Counted from the stretch's first letter, positions 25,149 through 33,736 are shown. The stretch: DNA of 49,302 nucleotides from Candidatus Altarchaeum sp. (GCA_018260615.1 JAGWDQ010000081.1:1-49302), one strand, 5' to 3'. Numbers and translations: made by a program. The notes: a model not told the origin generated them from the sequence alone.

Positions 25149-26307
25149 TTTTTAATTCATCACTAAAATAACTTTCTCCCAGGGTTATTCCAATTTCATC
25201 TAATTCTTCCCTTAATTTTTTTGGGTCGTTTATTCTTTTTGCTTTTGTTTCTCCTTTCTCCTTTTCAACAATTATTATATCCTCCGAATCGCATAAATCA
25301 ATGAAAGACAGCGAATGAGTTGTAACTATAATTTGTGCATCTGTGTTTTTCATCAAATCAACAATAAATTCAAGCAATCTTGCATGTATATAATTTTCCG
25401 GTTCTTCAAAACAAATAATGCTTTGTTTCTTGGATGTTTCTATTATTGTAATGTATGAAAGTAGTGAAATTGTACCTTCTGATATGCTTCCCGAATAAAA
25501 GGACTCATTAAAATTTTTATCTTTCATCTTTAAGTAGCAGTATGGTCCTTCAATTGTCGGAACAAATTCATCAATCTCATCAACAACCCCGGAAAGAAGT
25601 TCATTAATCCTGCCCAGTTTTTTCCTGTCATTTTGAGACAAACTTAATAAAAATAACGGAATATTTTTACACTCTTTATCTAATTGTAGATTTTTCTCAA
25701 CAAAAACCTCATTAATTCGAGGTTTTATATTGTAAGGAACTATTTTATAATATCTAACATTATAAAGTATTGTATAAAAGAATGCCCCTAAAATACCCAT
25801 CGTATACTCTTCTGCTGTCATTCTTTCTGTTTCTTCAATCTGTTTTTTAATTTCTTCTATTTTGCTTTTTCCATCTATGAGCGGATATTCTTTGATATTT
25901 TGTTTGCCAAATAAATATAATCTTTTGTTTTCCGATTTTGGAAATCTTTCTTTTTCACCATTATTTTTTTGAATTTCTAATTTTTCCTCAACGGGATTTT
26001 CCATACTATATTCCCCGTCAAATTTCAGGTAATAATCAAACAAAAAATTGTCTTCATAAAAATCCTCTTCAAATATTGCATTTATTTCAATATTATTTGC
26101 AGTATTTTTACCAAAAACAACATTCTTATAACCTCCTCTCTGTTTAAAGCTATTGGAAGTAGTTATTCCATCATTCAGGAAGCTTAAAACATCAATTATA
26201 TTGCTTTTTCCGGTATTATTTCTTCCTATCAGAACATTAAATTTTCCAAAGACGACTTCAAAGTCCTTTAAAGAACGAAAATTTTTAACTTTTAATTTTT
26301 TAAGCAT
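25141..26307 (-). CDS. RecF/OLD-type ABC ATPase, module copy 2
   Basis: A 388-residue ATPase. An upstream ATG at 26430 would add 41 residues, but the start is placed at 26307 because MLKKLKVKNFRSLKDFEVVFG aligns exactly with the start of copy 1. Walker A GRNNTGKS is at 28-35, Walker B CFEEPENYIH and IIVTTHSLSFID near the end. Compared with copy 1 it is ~77 residues shorter, and the central region (after PKSENKRL) is mostly unrelated, suggesting a swapped recognition part between conserved ATPase ends. Confidence 0.87.
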   Translation of the reverse strand: MLKKLKVKNFRSLKDFEVVFGKFNVLIGRNNTGKSNIIDVLSFLNDGITTSNSFKQRGGYKNVVFGKNTANNIEINAIFEEDFYEDNFLFDYYLKFDGEYSMENPVEEKLEIQKNNGEKERFPKSENKRLYLFGKQNIKEYPLIDGKSKIEEIKKQIEETERMTAEEYTMGILGAFFYTILYNVRYYKIVPYNIKPRINEVFVEKNLQLDKECKNIPLFLLSLSQNDRKKLGRINELLSGVVDEIDEFVPTIEGPYCYLKMKDKNFNESFYSGSISEGTISLLSYITIIETSKKQSIICFEEPENYIHARLLEFIVDLMKNTDAQIIVTTHSLSFIDLCDSEDIIIVEKEKGETKAKRINDPKKLREELDEIGITLGESYFSDELKNE

Positions 26308-26384
26308 TTTAAATATTTTAAATTTATATGATTTTGTATCGTAATTTATATTTTTGATAATTATATTTTCAGTTAGATTTAATT

Positions 26385-27044
26385 TTAAATTTTTAACTTC
26401 ACTCTCCTTATACATTCGTCTATTGCCCATTCCTCAAACCATTTTTCACTTCTTAAAATAATATAAGCATCTATCGCATGCTCCTGCGTTATCATCTTTT
26501 TAACAAATAAATTTAATACGAAAGCCGGAGTTGAAATAACTTTTAATTTTAAAATTTCTCTGTTTGTCCTGATGAGCGCATCATCCGAAAGTATAAAATT
26601 ACAATTTCCGTTCAGAAAATGCGAAACAATTTCAAGTTCAACCTTATACAATCCACACAACATAATGTCTTTATTTACTGATACCTTTTCTACCGAAATT
26701 TTTCCCGTGTTTATTAAATTTAAGATAATATGTGCTTCCGGCTCGTTGTCCTTTTTTTGTCTCTCAATTTCATCTGCAAGCAAAGGAGTTAGAACTATAT
26801 TGTAAAAATTTATTGCATCTTCAATTATTCCAGTCTTCGTTAATAGCAGCAAAGCAATTCCGTCAATACAAATTTTACTTCTGGTTTTGTTGTCAAAATA
26901 TTTAACTTCTTTCCCAATTTCTTTTATTCCTTCATCTTCAACATTTGCCTTTATTTCTGCTTTCCGGTTTTTATTACTTTCTATTCTGCTTTCCTCTTCA
27001 GGCATTCTTTTTAATATGTTAAACAGACATCCGAAATTAGCCAT
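26385..27044 (-). CDS. PIN-domain RNase (DUF3368-like), first gene of module copy 2
   Basis: A 219-residue protein with a ~55-residue charged leader and a PIN domain. Catalytic-type acids are Asp61 (KICIDGIALL), Glu92 (LLADEIE) and Asp154/155 (ILSDDALI). The end TREILKLKVISTPAFVLNL...LRSEKWFEEWAIDECIRRVKL is the family C-terminus. PIN proteins of this kind cut RNA and often serve as toxins. It is followed at 77 nt by the ATPase and TOPRIM genes; the same order, with a broken PIN, occurs in copy 1. No small DNA-binding antitoxin is present. Confidence 0.82.
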   Translation of the reverse strand: MANFGCLFNILKRMPEEESRIESNKNRKAEIKANVEDEGIKEIGKEVKYFDNKTRSKICIDGIALLLLTKTGIIEDAINFYNIVLTPLLADEIERQKKDNEPEAHIILNLINTGKISVEKVSVNKDIMLCGLYKVELEIVSHFLNGNCNFILSDDALIRTNREILKLKVISTPAFVLNLFVKKMITQEHAIDAYIILRSEKWFEEWAIDECIRRVKLKI

Positions 27045-27649
27045 TGTAATTTTAGTTATTAAATAAATTATAAATTTCTATCCTTCTTTTTTCTTATTTT
27101 TTTAGCATATATATTGTGACAATAGATGAATTTAAAAATCAAAATTGATTTGTATATATTGTGATGGTATGGAGCAACAATTTACGATGGTGTGACCATG
27201 CTCAAACAAAATTTTTTTTGATTCTTCAGCCATTTTTTACCTGTTGTATATTGCTACAATATATAAGCATATTATTTTTGCTAAACGAATGTTTTTATTT
27301 CGCTAATTTTCTGCTATTTTAAAGTAATTATTTTTTGCGTTAAGCAAAATAAAAATGTTATAATAAACGAAAATAATTTATTCGCTAAATTTATTGTTTT
27401 AACGAAAGTTTTTATTGCGTTAAATATTTGTATCTTAACGAAAGTTTTTGTTTCGCCAATTAATTATTTTTTAACGAAATAATTTTTTGCGTTAAAAGTT
27501 ATGATTTTTAACGAAATAATTTTTTGCCTTTCTAAATTTAATTTTTCTAATCTTAAAGATAATTTTTTCTAAAATTAATTTGTAAAATTAATTTGTAATA
27601 AAAAATTAAGTTTTTTTAGAAAATATAAAAAACATCATTCAAATAAAAA
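27045..27649. other. 600-nt non-coding region between PIN and rtcB
   Basis: No credible gene was found. It starts with three TATATATTGTGA-like motifs (27108-27265: CATATATATTGTGAC, TATATATTGTGATGG, TATATTGCTACAATATA), continues with the iterated TTAACGAAA array described separately, and ends in an AT-only leader of rtcB. It is the longest non-coding and most repeat-rich interval of the window and separates divergent transcription units. Confidence 0.7.
27280..27532. repeat. Iterated 36-nt-period dyad array (TTAACGAAA ... GCGTTAA)
   Basis: Copies of T[TA]AACGAAA start at 27282, 27364, 27399, 27435, 27471 and 27508, the last five spaced 35-37 nt apart. Most are followed after 7-9 nt by TT[GT]CGTTAA, TTCGCTAA or similar, so each unit is a loose dyad (TTAACGAAA / TTGCGTTAA). 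A unit in the opposite sense lies near 27330-27345. Such iterons occur at replication origins and at multi-site operators; which applies here is unknown. Confidence 0.75.
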
Positions 27650-30499
27650 ATGTCCATCCAAAAAATTAAACAAATCCGGAAAGGTGTATGGGAGATTGAG
27701 AATAAACCGGTTCCAATCAGAATTTACGGAACTGAAAAGATAGTTAATGCAATGGAAGAAGATGTCATAAATCAGGCGAGAAATGTTTCCCAGCTCCCAG
27801 GAATTGTGAAAGCAAGTTTAGTCATGCCTGACGGACATAAGGGATATGGGTTTCCGATTGGAGGGGTTGCGGCATTTGATATGGAAAAAGGAATAGTCAG
27901 CCCTGGCGGTGTGGGATATGACATCAACTGCCTTTCGGGAGATACAAACATATTATGTGAGCATGGATATTATGTTAAAATAAAGGACTTTGAAGAAAAC
28001 CGGAGGGGGAAAAGTTTGATATCTTATGATCTTTCTAAGGGATATTCAGAAGTTACCTCTATCAAAAAATTTATTAAATTTAAACCGAAAAATTCGGTCT
28101 ATAAAATTATTACAAAAAGCGGAGAGGAAATAACTGCTACTGAAGATCATCCGTTCTGGACTCCGAAAGGAATGCTCGAGGTAAAGAACTTAAAAATCGG
28201 AGAAAAACTCGGAATGGAGCATTTTAAAGGCGTTCCTTATGAAGAACCAGGTGCTCAAGAAATATTAAATGAGAATAAAATTAAGGAAAATCTTATTATT
28301 TTGGAAAAGACATTTCGGGGAAACACTATACAACAGGTAATGGCACAGTTAAAAAAAATAAAAATTTTGCCTTTAAAATACAACTCGCCGCAACTTCCAT
28401 ATTTATTAAAAATAATTGGCTTTATGCTTATTGGAGGATGTCTTTATTTTGAAAATAAAAAGGGGAACGGAATTGTTGTTTTTTACGGAGAGCGAGAGGA
28501 TTTGGAGGAAATGAGGAAGGATATTTTGAAACTCGGATTTACTCCTGAATTTGAAAAGGAACTCATTATGAAGGTTGTCAGTAATTCGTTTGCCGCTTTA
28601 TTATTTTCTCTGGGTGTGCATATGGGTAGAAATGTTGAAGGAGGATATGAAATTCCTTCGTGGATTCTTAAATCGAAATTATGGCAGAAGAGGTTATTTC
28701 TTGCGTCGTTATTTGGGGCGGAAATGTCATTTCCGAGAGTAACAGGTAATAATTTTAGCCCTCCGTACCTTTTCGTGAGTAGATCAAAAAAATTTGAAAA
28801 GAATGGGAAAATTTTTATGCTCCAAATCACCGATCTTCTTTCAGAATTCGGCATAAAGACACAAAAACCCGGAGGGGGTGAGAGCAGTATGCAATTTAAA
28901 ATAATGGTTTCAGACGACATAAAAAATTTGAGCAATTTTTATGAGACCATAAATTTTGAATACAATAGATCCAAAAGAAACGAAAGTAATGCTATTGTTC
29001 AGTATTTAAAGATAAAGGATAAGGTTGTCAGGGAAAGAGAAGAAAAAGCAAAAATTGCGAAGGAACTTTATAAAAACGGCAAAAGCCCGTCTGAAATTTA
29101 CTCTATGCTGGTTTCGGAGTATGTTTGTAAGGGCTTTTTAGAGCAGTCCCTCTATAGGAGAAGAAAAGGAAATCCAAGAGTTCCTAAAAATTTTGAGGGT
29201 TATGAGAAGTATGGGAAGGAAATAATGGATGGCAAAAAAGGATATGTTTGGGATGAGATTGCAAAAATTGAAAAAGTAAATTTTAATGACTTTGTTTATG
29301 ATTTTACAGTTGAGCACAAAGATCATAATTTTATTGCGAATAAATTTATTGTATCTAACTGTGGCGTCCGGCTTTTAACAACCCCTTTAACCGAACAGGA
29401 CATAAAGCCGCGGTTAAAAATTTTAACAGACGAATTATACCAAAATATCCCGAGCGGTGTCGGAAAAGGCGGAATTTTGAAGTTAGGCATTGACAAGATA
29501 GATGAAGTCGGGAGATTAGGTGCAAAATGGGCAATAGAAAATGGTTACGGAATTAAACAGGACTTAAATTTTACGGAAGAGGACGGATGTATTGATGATG
29601 TGGATACAGGCAAGGTTTCCCAAAGAGCAAAGATGAGAGGAAGGGACCAGCTTGGAACATTAGGAAGCGGAAATCACTTTCTTGAAATCCAGAGGGTTGA
29701 GGAAATTTATAATGAAGACATAGCGAAAAAATTCGGACTGTTCAAAGGACAGATAACTGTAATGGTTCACTGCGGAAGCAGGGGATACGGCCATCAGATT
29801 TGTGATGATTATATTAAAATTTTGCTTTCTGCAACAAAAAAATACGGTATAAATTTGCCTGACTGGGAACTGGTCTGCGCTCCGTTAAATTCAAAGGAAG
29901 GGAATGATTATATTAAAGCGATGCACTGCGGTGTCAATTATGCTTTTTGTAACAGGGAAATGATAACGCACTGGATTAGAGAGACATTTGAAAATTTAAA
30001 ATTTAATATTGACCTGAAACTTGTGTATGATGTTTGCCACAACATAGCAAAATTTGAGAAGCACAAAGTTGATGGTGAAGAACGGTTGTTATGCGTTCAC
30101 AGGAAAGGTGCGACAAGGGCATTTGCAGCAGGAAGAAGTGAAATTCCGGAGAGTTACAGAAATGTGGGGCAGCCGGTAATTGTGCCCGGAAGTATGGGAA
30201 CATCGTCTTATGTTTTGGTAGGAACAGAAAAGGCAATGGAAGAGACATTCGGAAGCGTATGTCACGGTGCGGGCAGGGTTATGTCAAGGGCGGGAGGAAT
30301 AAGAACATGGAGGGGCGAAGATATAATGAAAGAAATGGAAAGGAAAGGACAGGTGATAAAGTCGGCCTCTCTGAAGGTTTTGGCAGAAGAACATCCGGGT
30401 GTTTATAAGGATATAGATGAAGTTGTAAAGAGTGTTGAACTGGCAGGATTAAGTAAATTAGTGGCGAAGGTTGTGCCTTTGGGAATTATAAAGGGGTAA
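27650..30499 (+). CDS. rtcB: RtcB tRNA-splicing ligase with intein
   Basis: A 949-residue precursor. The exteins (residues 1-93 and 571-949) join into a ~472-residue RtcB, the GTP- and Mn-dependent RNA ligase that joins 2',3'-cyclic phosphate and 5'-OH ends in tRNA splicing and repair. Active-site pieces visible are GYDINC/GVRL (Cys94, Mn ligand, at the intein junction), GSGNHFLEIQ, HCGSRGYGHQ, MHCGVNYAFCNRE and the guanylated-histidine region CVHRKGATRAF. The intein interrupts the metal-binding cysteine, a well-known integration point in this gene. Starts with an ATG after a long AT-rich leader. Confidence 0.97.
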   Translation: MSIQKIKQIRKGVWEIENKPVPIRIYGTEKIVNAMEEDVINQARNVSQLPGIVKASLVMPDGHKGYGFPIGGVAAFDMEKGIVSPGGVGYDINCLSGDTNILCEHGYYVKIKDFEENRRGKSLISYDLSKGYSEVTSIKKFIKFKPKNSVYKIITKSGEEITATEDHPFWTPKGMLEVKNLKIGEKLGMEHFKGVPYEEPGAQEILNENKIKENLIILEKTFRGNTIQQVMAQLKKIKILPLKYNSPQLPYLLKIIGFMLIGGCLYFENKKGNGIVVFYGEREDLEEMRKDILKLGFTPEFEKELIMKVVSNSFAALLFSLGVHMGRNVEGGYEIPSWILKSKLWQKRLFLASLFGAEMSFPRVTGNNFSPPYLFVSRSKKFEKNGKIFMLQITDLLSEFGIKTQKPGGGESSMQFKIMVSDDIKNLSNFYETINFEYNRSKRNESNAIVQYLKIKDKVVREREEKAKIAKELYKNGKSPSEIYSMLVSEYVCKGFLEQSLYRRRKGNPRVPKNFEGYEKYGKEIMDGKKGYVWDEIAKIEKVNFNDFVYDFTVEHKDHNFIANKFIVSNCGVRLLTTPLTEQDIKPRLKILTDELYQNIPSGVGKGGILKLGIDKIDEVGRLGAKWAIENGYGIKQDLNFTEEDGCIDDVDTGKVSQRAKMRGRDQLGTLGSGNHFLEIQRVEEIYNEDIAKKFGLFKGQITVMVHCGSRGYGHQICDDYIKILLSATKKYGINLPDWELVCAPLNSKEGNDYIKAMHCGVNYAFCNREMITHWIRETFENLKFNIDLKLVYDVCHNIAKFEKHKVDGEERLLCVHRKGATRAFAAGRSEIPESYRNVGQPVIVPGSMGTSSYVLVGTEKAMEETFGSVCHGAGRVMSRAGGIRTWRGEDIMKEMERKGQVIKSASLKVLAEEHPGVYKDIDEVVKSVELAGLSKLVAKVVPLGIIKG
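27929..29359 (+). other. RtcB intein (477 aa) with decayed LAGLIDADG endonuclease
   Basis: The intein starts with Cys (CLSGDTNILCEHG, block A), has block B TATEDHPFWTPKG, and ends VYDFTVEHKDHNFIAN...FIVSN before the +1 Cys, so all splicing residues (Cys1, His, terminal Asn, Cys+1) are present. A dodecapeptide endonuclease occupies the middle. Its first motif reads IGFMLIGGCLY, lacking the acidic residue normally found in the LAGLIDADG helix, whereas the second, LFLASLFGAEMS, keeps its Glu. It therefore probably splices but no longer cuts DNA. Confidence 0.9.
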
Positions 30500-30561
30500 A
30501 TTTTATTGTTATTTTTACAGGATGCTAATTTAATATAAAAATAATCTCATTTAAAGATAAA

Positions 30562-30777
30562 ATGGATGAAACATTTAACTGGTTTACAAAAGCGAACCTA
30601 AGTAAGTATGAGGACAAGTATGTCTCTATTGTTGACAGTAAGGTGGTATGTGCGGATGAATCTCCTGAAGAAGCATACAAAATTGCTAAAAAAAAATACC
30701 CGAATAAAGAGATAGTTCTCTGGAAAGTTCCACGTGGTGGGACATTTATATTTCAATTAAAAAATAAAAATGATTGA
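30562..30777 (+). CDS. DUF5678-like small protein, pair copy 1
   Basis: A 71-residue protein (NWFTKANLSKYEDKYVSIVDSKVV...EEAYKIAKKKYPNKEIVLWKVPRGG). The strand-helix-strand pattern with KYPNKE matches the DUF5678 family common in archaea. It overlaps the aspartic-protease-like gene downstream by 8 nt. DUF5678 proteins recur next to such protease-fold genes; the function of the pair is unknown. Confidence 0.75.
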   Translation: MDETFNWFTKANLSKYEDKYVSIVDSKVVCADESPEEAYKIAKKKYPNKEIVLWKVPRGGTFIFQLKNKND

Positions 30778-31174
30778 ATTTGATTACAGAAAAGAACATC
30801 TTCGCACAGGAGAGGTAATATTCAGACCTGTCTGTAAAGTATATTTTCTTGTGCACGAAAATGAATGGCTTGCTGAATATTTTTATATAGATTCGGGGGC
30901 GGACTATACATTGATTCCTTATCAAATGGGTAAATTTTTAGGATTAGAAAAAAAGGCAGAGGATGTCAAAGAAATAGGAGGAATCGGAGGAGTTATTGGC
31001 GTAAGATTTGCCGTTGTTCCTATGAGAATAGAAGAGCACGAATTTGACTGTACAATTGCATGGGCACAGATTGAGTGCGTCCCTTTTCTTTTAGGCAGAA
31101 CTGATGTATTTGAACATTTTGATATTCTTTTTCAGCAGAGAAAAAACAAGACCATCTTTACATGGCAGAAATAA
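30770..31174 (+). CDS. Retropepsin-like aspartic-protease-fold protein, pair copy 1
   Basis: A 134-residue single-domain retropepsin-like protein. The catalytic-type motif FYIDSGADYTLIP (Asp44 region) is the D-S/T-G signature, and VPFLLGRTDVF supplies the second conserved LLGR element. Clan AA proteases act as dimers, each subunit giving one aspartate. There is no transmembrane part. The substrate is unknown. It overlaps the preceding DUF5678 gene and is followed by a pyrC fragment and a second copy of the pair. Confidence 0.8.
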   Translation: MIEFDYRKEHLRTGEVIFRPVCKVYFLVHENEWLAEYFYIDSGADYTLIPYQMGKFLGLEKKAEDVKEIGGIGGVIGVRFAVVPMRIEEHEFDCTIAWAQIECVPFLLGRTDVFEHFDILFQQRKNKTIFTWQK

Positions 31175-31205
31175 TTGAAAATGGAAAATTTATTACTATT
31201 TTCAC

Positions 31206-31298
31206 ATGCTCCTGAAAAACGGCAAAATTTTTTATAACGGAAATTTTGCCAACCTGGACATTGAAATTGACGATGAAACAGGAATTTTAAATGTTTAA
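31206..31298 (+). pseudogene. pyrC 5' fragment
   Basis: Thirty codons (MLLKNGKIFYNG-FANLDIEIDDETG) are almost identical in DNA to the start of dihydroorotase at 33737, down to several third positions, then end in a frameshift and stop (ILNV*). The homology begins just before the ATG. It shows that pyrC once started here or that a duplication carried its first ~90 nt. The rest of this 289-nt gap holds a 27-codon ORF (31310-31393) of no credible identity. Confidence 0.85.
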
Positions 31299-31463
31299 TT
31301 TTCAGAAATGAAAACCAAAAAGGTTTTGTGCAGGTGTTTTGCTGCACTGACCGTAAAAGAGAGTTTGGTTGGTTTTGAATTTAAAAATTAAAATTATCAA
31401 AATTTATTTTTTATTTATACAAATTTAATTATTACTTTAATTATTAGTTTTAAACTTTAAAAA

Positions 31464-31658
31464 ATGACTCAAAACTTTAATGCATTTTTGGCACTTGAAA
31501 AGTCAAAATATAAAGGAAAGTATGTTATAATGATAGATGAGAAGGTTGTAGAAAAAGGTGAAGACATAGAAAATATGCTTCACAGAATAAGAGAAAAATA
31601 TCCTGATAAAATACCACTTGTTGCAAAAATACCTAAGGAGGAGGTGATGGTGCTATGA
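31464..31658 (+). CDS. DUF5678-like small protein, pair copy 2
   Basis: A 64-residue DUF5678-like protein (NAFLALEKSKYKGKYVIMIDEKVVEKG...HRIREKYPDKIPLVAKIP), a paralogue of the 71-residue protein at 30562. It overlaps the protease-like gene by 4 nt (ATGA). Its last codons contain a strong GGAGGTGAT ribosome-binding site for that gene, so the two are coupled. Confidence 0.75.
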   Translation: MTQNFNAFLALEKSKYKGKYVIMIDEKVVEKGEDIENMLHRIREKYPDKIPLVAKIPKEEVMVL

Positions 31659-32068
31659 TTACATTTAATTACCAAAAGGAAAAGTCCCAAATAGGGCTCG
31701 TCTACAGACCTGTCGCAGATGTGATATTGGAAGTTGATAATTTCAAAGTGGAAGTTCCAATGTATATAGATTCGGGTGCAGATATAACATTAATCCCGTT
31801 TAGATTTGGCAGGGCGTTGGGATTTAAACAGGACTCAAATGAAATCATGGAAATGAGAGGTATCTCCGGGAGCGGTGTTCCATATATGCTCAAAAAAGTC
31901 AGGATAATTCTTAAGGATATAGAATTAGAGGCGAGGATTGCGTGGGCACTTATAGAAGATGTTCCCCTGTTACTTGGAAGAATGGATATATTTACTTTAT
32001 TCAGGATAACTTTTGATGAAGCGGAAAAAATTGTTGAGTTTGAGAATGTTCAAAAAATTAAAAATTAA
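31655..32068 (+). CDS. Retropepsin-like aspartic-protease-fold protein, pair copy 2
   Basis: A 137-residue paralogue of the protein at 30770. The catalytic-type motif is MYIDSGADITLIP and the second element VPLLLGRMDIF. The start is preceded by AAGGAGGAGGTGAT, an exact anti-Shine-Dalgarno match, unusual in this window where most genes look leaderless. About 40 percent of residues are shared with copy 1 by eye. The duplicated pair with a pyrC fragment between indicates a tandem duplication. Confidence 0.8.
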   Translation: MITFNYQKEKSQIGLVYRPVADVILEVDNFKVEVPMYIDSGADITLIPFRFGRALGFKQDSNEIMEMRGISGSGVPYMLKKVRIILKDIELEARIAWALIEDVPLLLGRMDIFTLFRITFDEAEKIVEFENVQKIKN

Positions 32069-32252
32069 ATCAAAAAATTAAAATTAATCGCTCTTATTTT
32101 TAATAGAGTGAGATTGCTACAAATTGTTATGAAATTTTAGCATTGTATCACGGATTCAAAAATATGAGCCAATAATTTATAGTTTCATTCTATTTATTTA
32201 AAATCTAAATTTATTTATCAATTATAATTCAACAAAAATTTAAAACAACAAA

Positions 32253-33710
32253 ATGAGTGCAAAAAATTTAAAAACAGGCAAAATTTTAGGTGTTTTTGGT
32301 TTGCTTGTTTTCGGAATTTTTTTGATATTATGCGGAAATGTAAATGCTTATTCGGGAGGCAGTGGAACTTGTTATTGCGGTGATGGCACCACTACATCAG
32401 GTGGAAATTCAACAGATGCCTGCGTGGATTGTTCGGCGGCATTGAATGATAATACAAACTGCGCAAATCGGGTGAATTATGTTGGAATAGTGGCGATACT
32501 TAATTATTCAGGAATCTGTATTGCTAATCCTGCGAAGTTCACAAATAAAACTTTTGACTGTCAGGGATATACGATTGACGGAATAGACGCATACGATACT
32601 TATGGAATTTATTTATCTGGAAAAACGGGCAACACAATAAGAAACTGTGTGGTTACTGACTTTCAGAGGGGAATTTATTTACATTCTTCCTCAAACAACA
32701 ACATAACCGACAACACAGCAAATTCAAATAAGGATGATGGAATTCATTTATCTTCTTCCTCAAATAACAACCTAACAAACAATACCGCAACTTCAAATAA
32801 ATATGGTGGAATTTATTTAGATTCTTCCCCAAACAACACCCTAACAAACAACACAGCGAATAATAATGCTCATGGAATTCATTTATATTCTTCCTCAAAC
32901 AACAACACCCTAACCAACAACATAGCGAATACGAATATTGCTGGAATTTATTTACAATCTTCCTCAAACAACAACACCCTAACAAACAACACAGCAAATT
33001 CAAATATTTGGAGTGGAATTTCTTTATCTTCTTCCTCAAATAACACCCTAACAAATAGTACGATAAATTCAAATTGGGATACAGGAATTTCTCTGTTTAC
33101 CTCTTCAAACAACAACCTAATTAACAACACAGCGAAAGATAATTGGAATGGAATTTATTTAGATTCTTCCTCAAACAATACTGTAACAAACAATACAATA
33201 AATTTAAATAAAAATGGAATTTATATCTTTGCTAATTCAAGTATCAATAATATTTTAAACAATAAAATTTCAAATAACATCCAAACAGGAATTACAATAT
33301 CCATTTGTGATCGTTGGGGAGGGTGTCCAGGAGGAAATTCAAATAATACAATAGTAAATAATGAAATTTCAAACAACAAAATCGGAATTTATTCTGGTGC
33401 TTCAAATTCAACAATAAACAACAATTTTGTCTGTGGAAATATACAATTTGATTTTTACTCAACAAATTGGCTTTCAAGTGTTGGAGATAATAATTATTGC
33501 GGCAATGCTGGTGGATGGAATGATACAAATATAAGAGGATGCACAAATACCTGCAAAGCAAAAGACATCTTTGATTTGATTGAAATGCTTGAATATTTAA
33601 GCGGAGAGAAAAATTTAAAATATCCTCAATATTGCAATTTAGATAACAACGACGATATAAATTTAATAGATGTTTTTACTTTGGTTGATAAAATTGTTAA
33701 TGAGGGATAA
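32253..33710 (+). CDS. Secreted beta-helix (NosD-like) protein with C-terminal dockerin
   Basis: A 485-residue exported protein. An N-terminal signal segment (ILGVFGLLVFGIFLILCGNVNA, residues ~13-35) precedes a Cys-rich stretch (35-110). A right-handed beta-helix follows (about 110-420), built of ~23-residue repeats of the form GI-L-SSSNNNTLTNNTANSN, typical of NosD/PbH1 repeats. The last 50 residues form a dockerin-like domain with one calcium loop (LDNNDDINLIDVF). It is probably a cell-surface carbohydrate-binding or adhesive protein; dockerin partners (cohesins) are not seen here. Its 3' end resembles the three dockerin fragments at 12.4-15.7 kb. Confidence 0.9.
   Translation: MSAKNLKTGKILGVFGLLVFGIFLILCGNVNAYSGGSGTCYCGDGTTTSGGNSTDACVDCSAALNDNTNCANRVNYVGIVAILNYSGICIANPAKFTNKTFDCQGYTIDGIDAYDTYGIYLSGKTGNTIRNCVVTDFQRGIYLHSSSNNNITDNTANSNKDDGIHLSSSSNNNLTNNTATSNKYGGIYLDSSPNNTLTNNTANNNAHGIHLYSSSNNNTLTNNIANTNIAGIYLQSSSNNNTLTNNTANSNIWSGISLSSSSNNTLTNSTINSNWDTGISLFTSSNNNLINNTAKDNWNGIYLDSSSNNTVTNNTINLNKNGIYIFANSSINNILNNKISNNIQTGITISICDRWGGCPGGNSNNTIVNNEISNNKIGIYSGASNSTINNNFVCGNIQFDFYSTNWLSSVGDNNYCGNAGGWNDTNIRGCTNTCKAKDIFDLIEMLEYLSGEKNLKYPQYCNLDNNDDINLIDVFTLVDKIVNEG
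32669..33190. repeat. DNA-level repeats of the beta-helix coding region
   Basis: About eight near-identical 69-75 nt units, each running GGAATTTATTTA...TCTTCCTCAAACAAC...CTAACAAACAAC, encode the beta-helix rungs. Their similarity invites slippage or recombination, so copy number is likely variable. Confidence 0.85.
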
Positions 33711-33736
33711 TTTTGCTTTATTTTATCTTTTTTAAA

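Noticed and set aside
25141..26430. Longer start for ATPase copy 2
   Set aside because: The extra 41 residues overlap the spacer after the PIN gene and have no match in copy 1, whose start aligns with Met42.
27280..27532. CRISPR array
   Set aside because: Units are spaced about 36 nt, but the repeated part is only a short imperfect dyad, spacers are not unique sequence of fixed length, and no cas gene is nearby.
32653..33072. Minus-strand ORF across the beta-helix repeats
   Set aside because: It is an antisense shadow of the repetitive NosD-like coding sequence, with Cys/Leu repeats.
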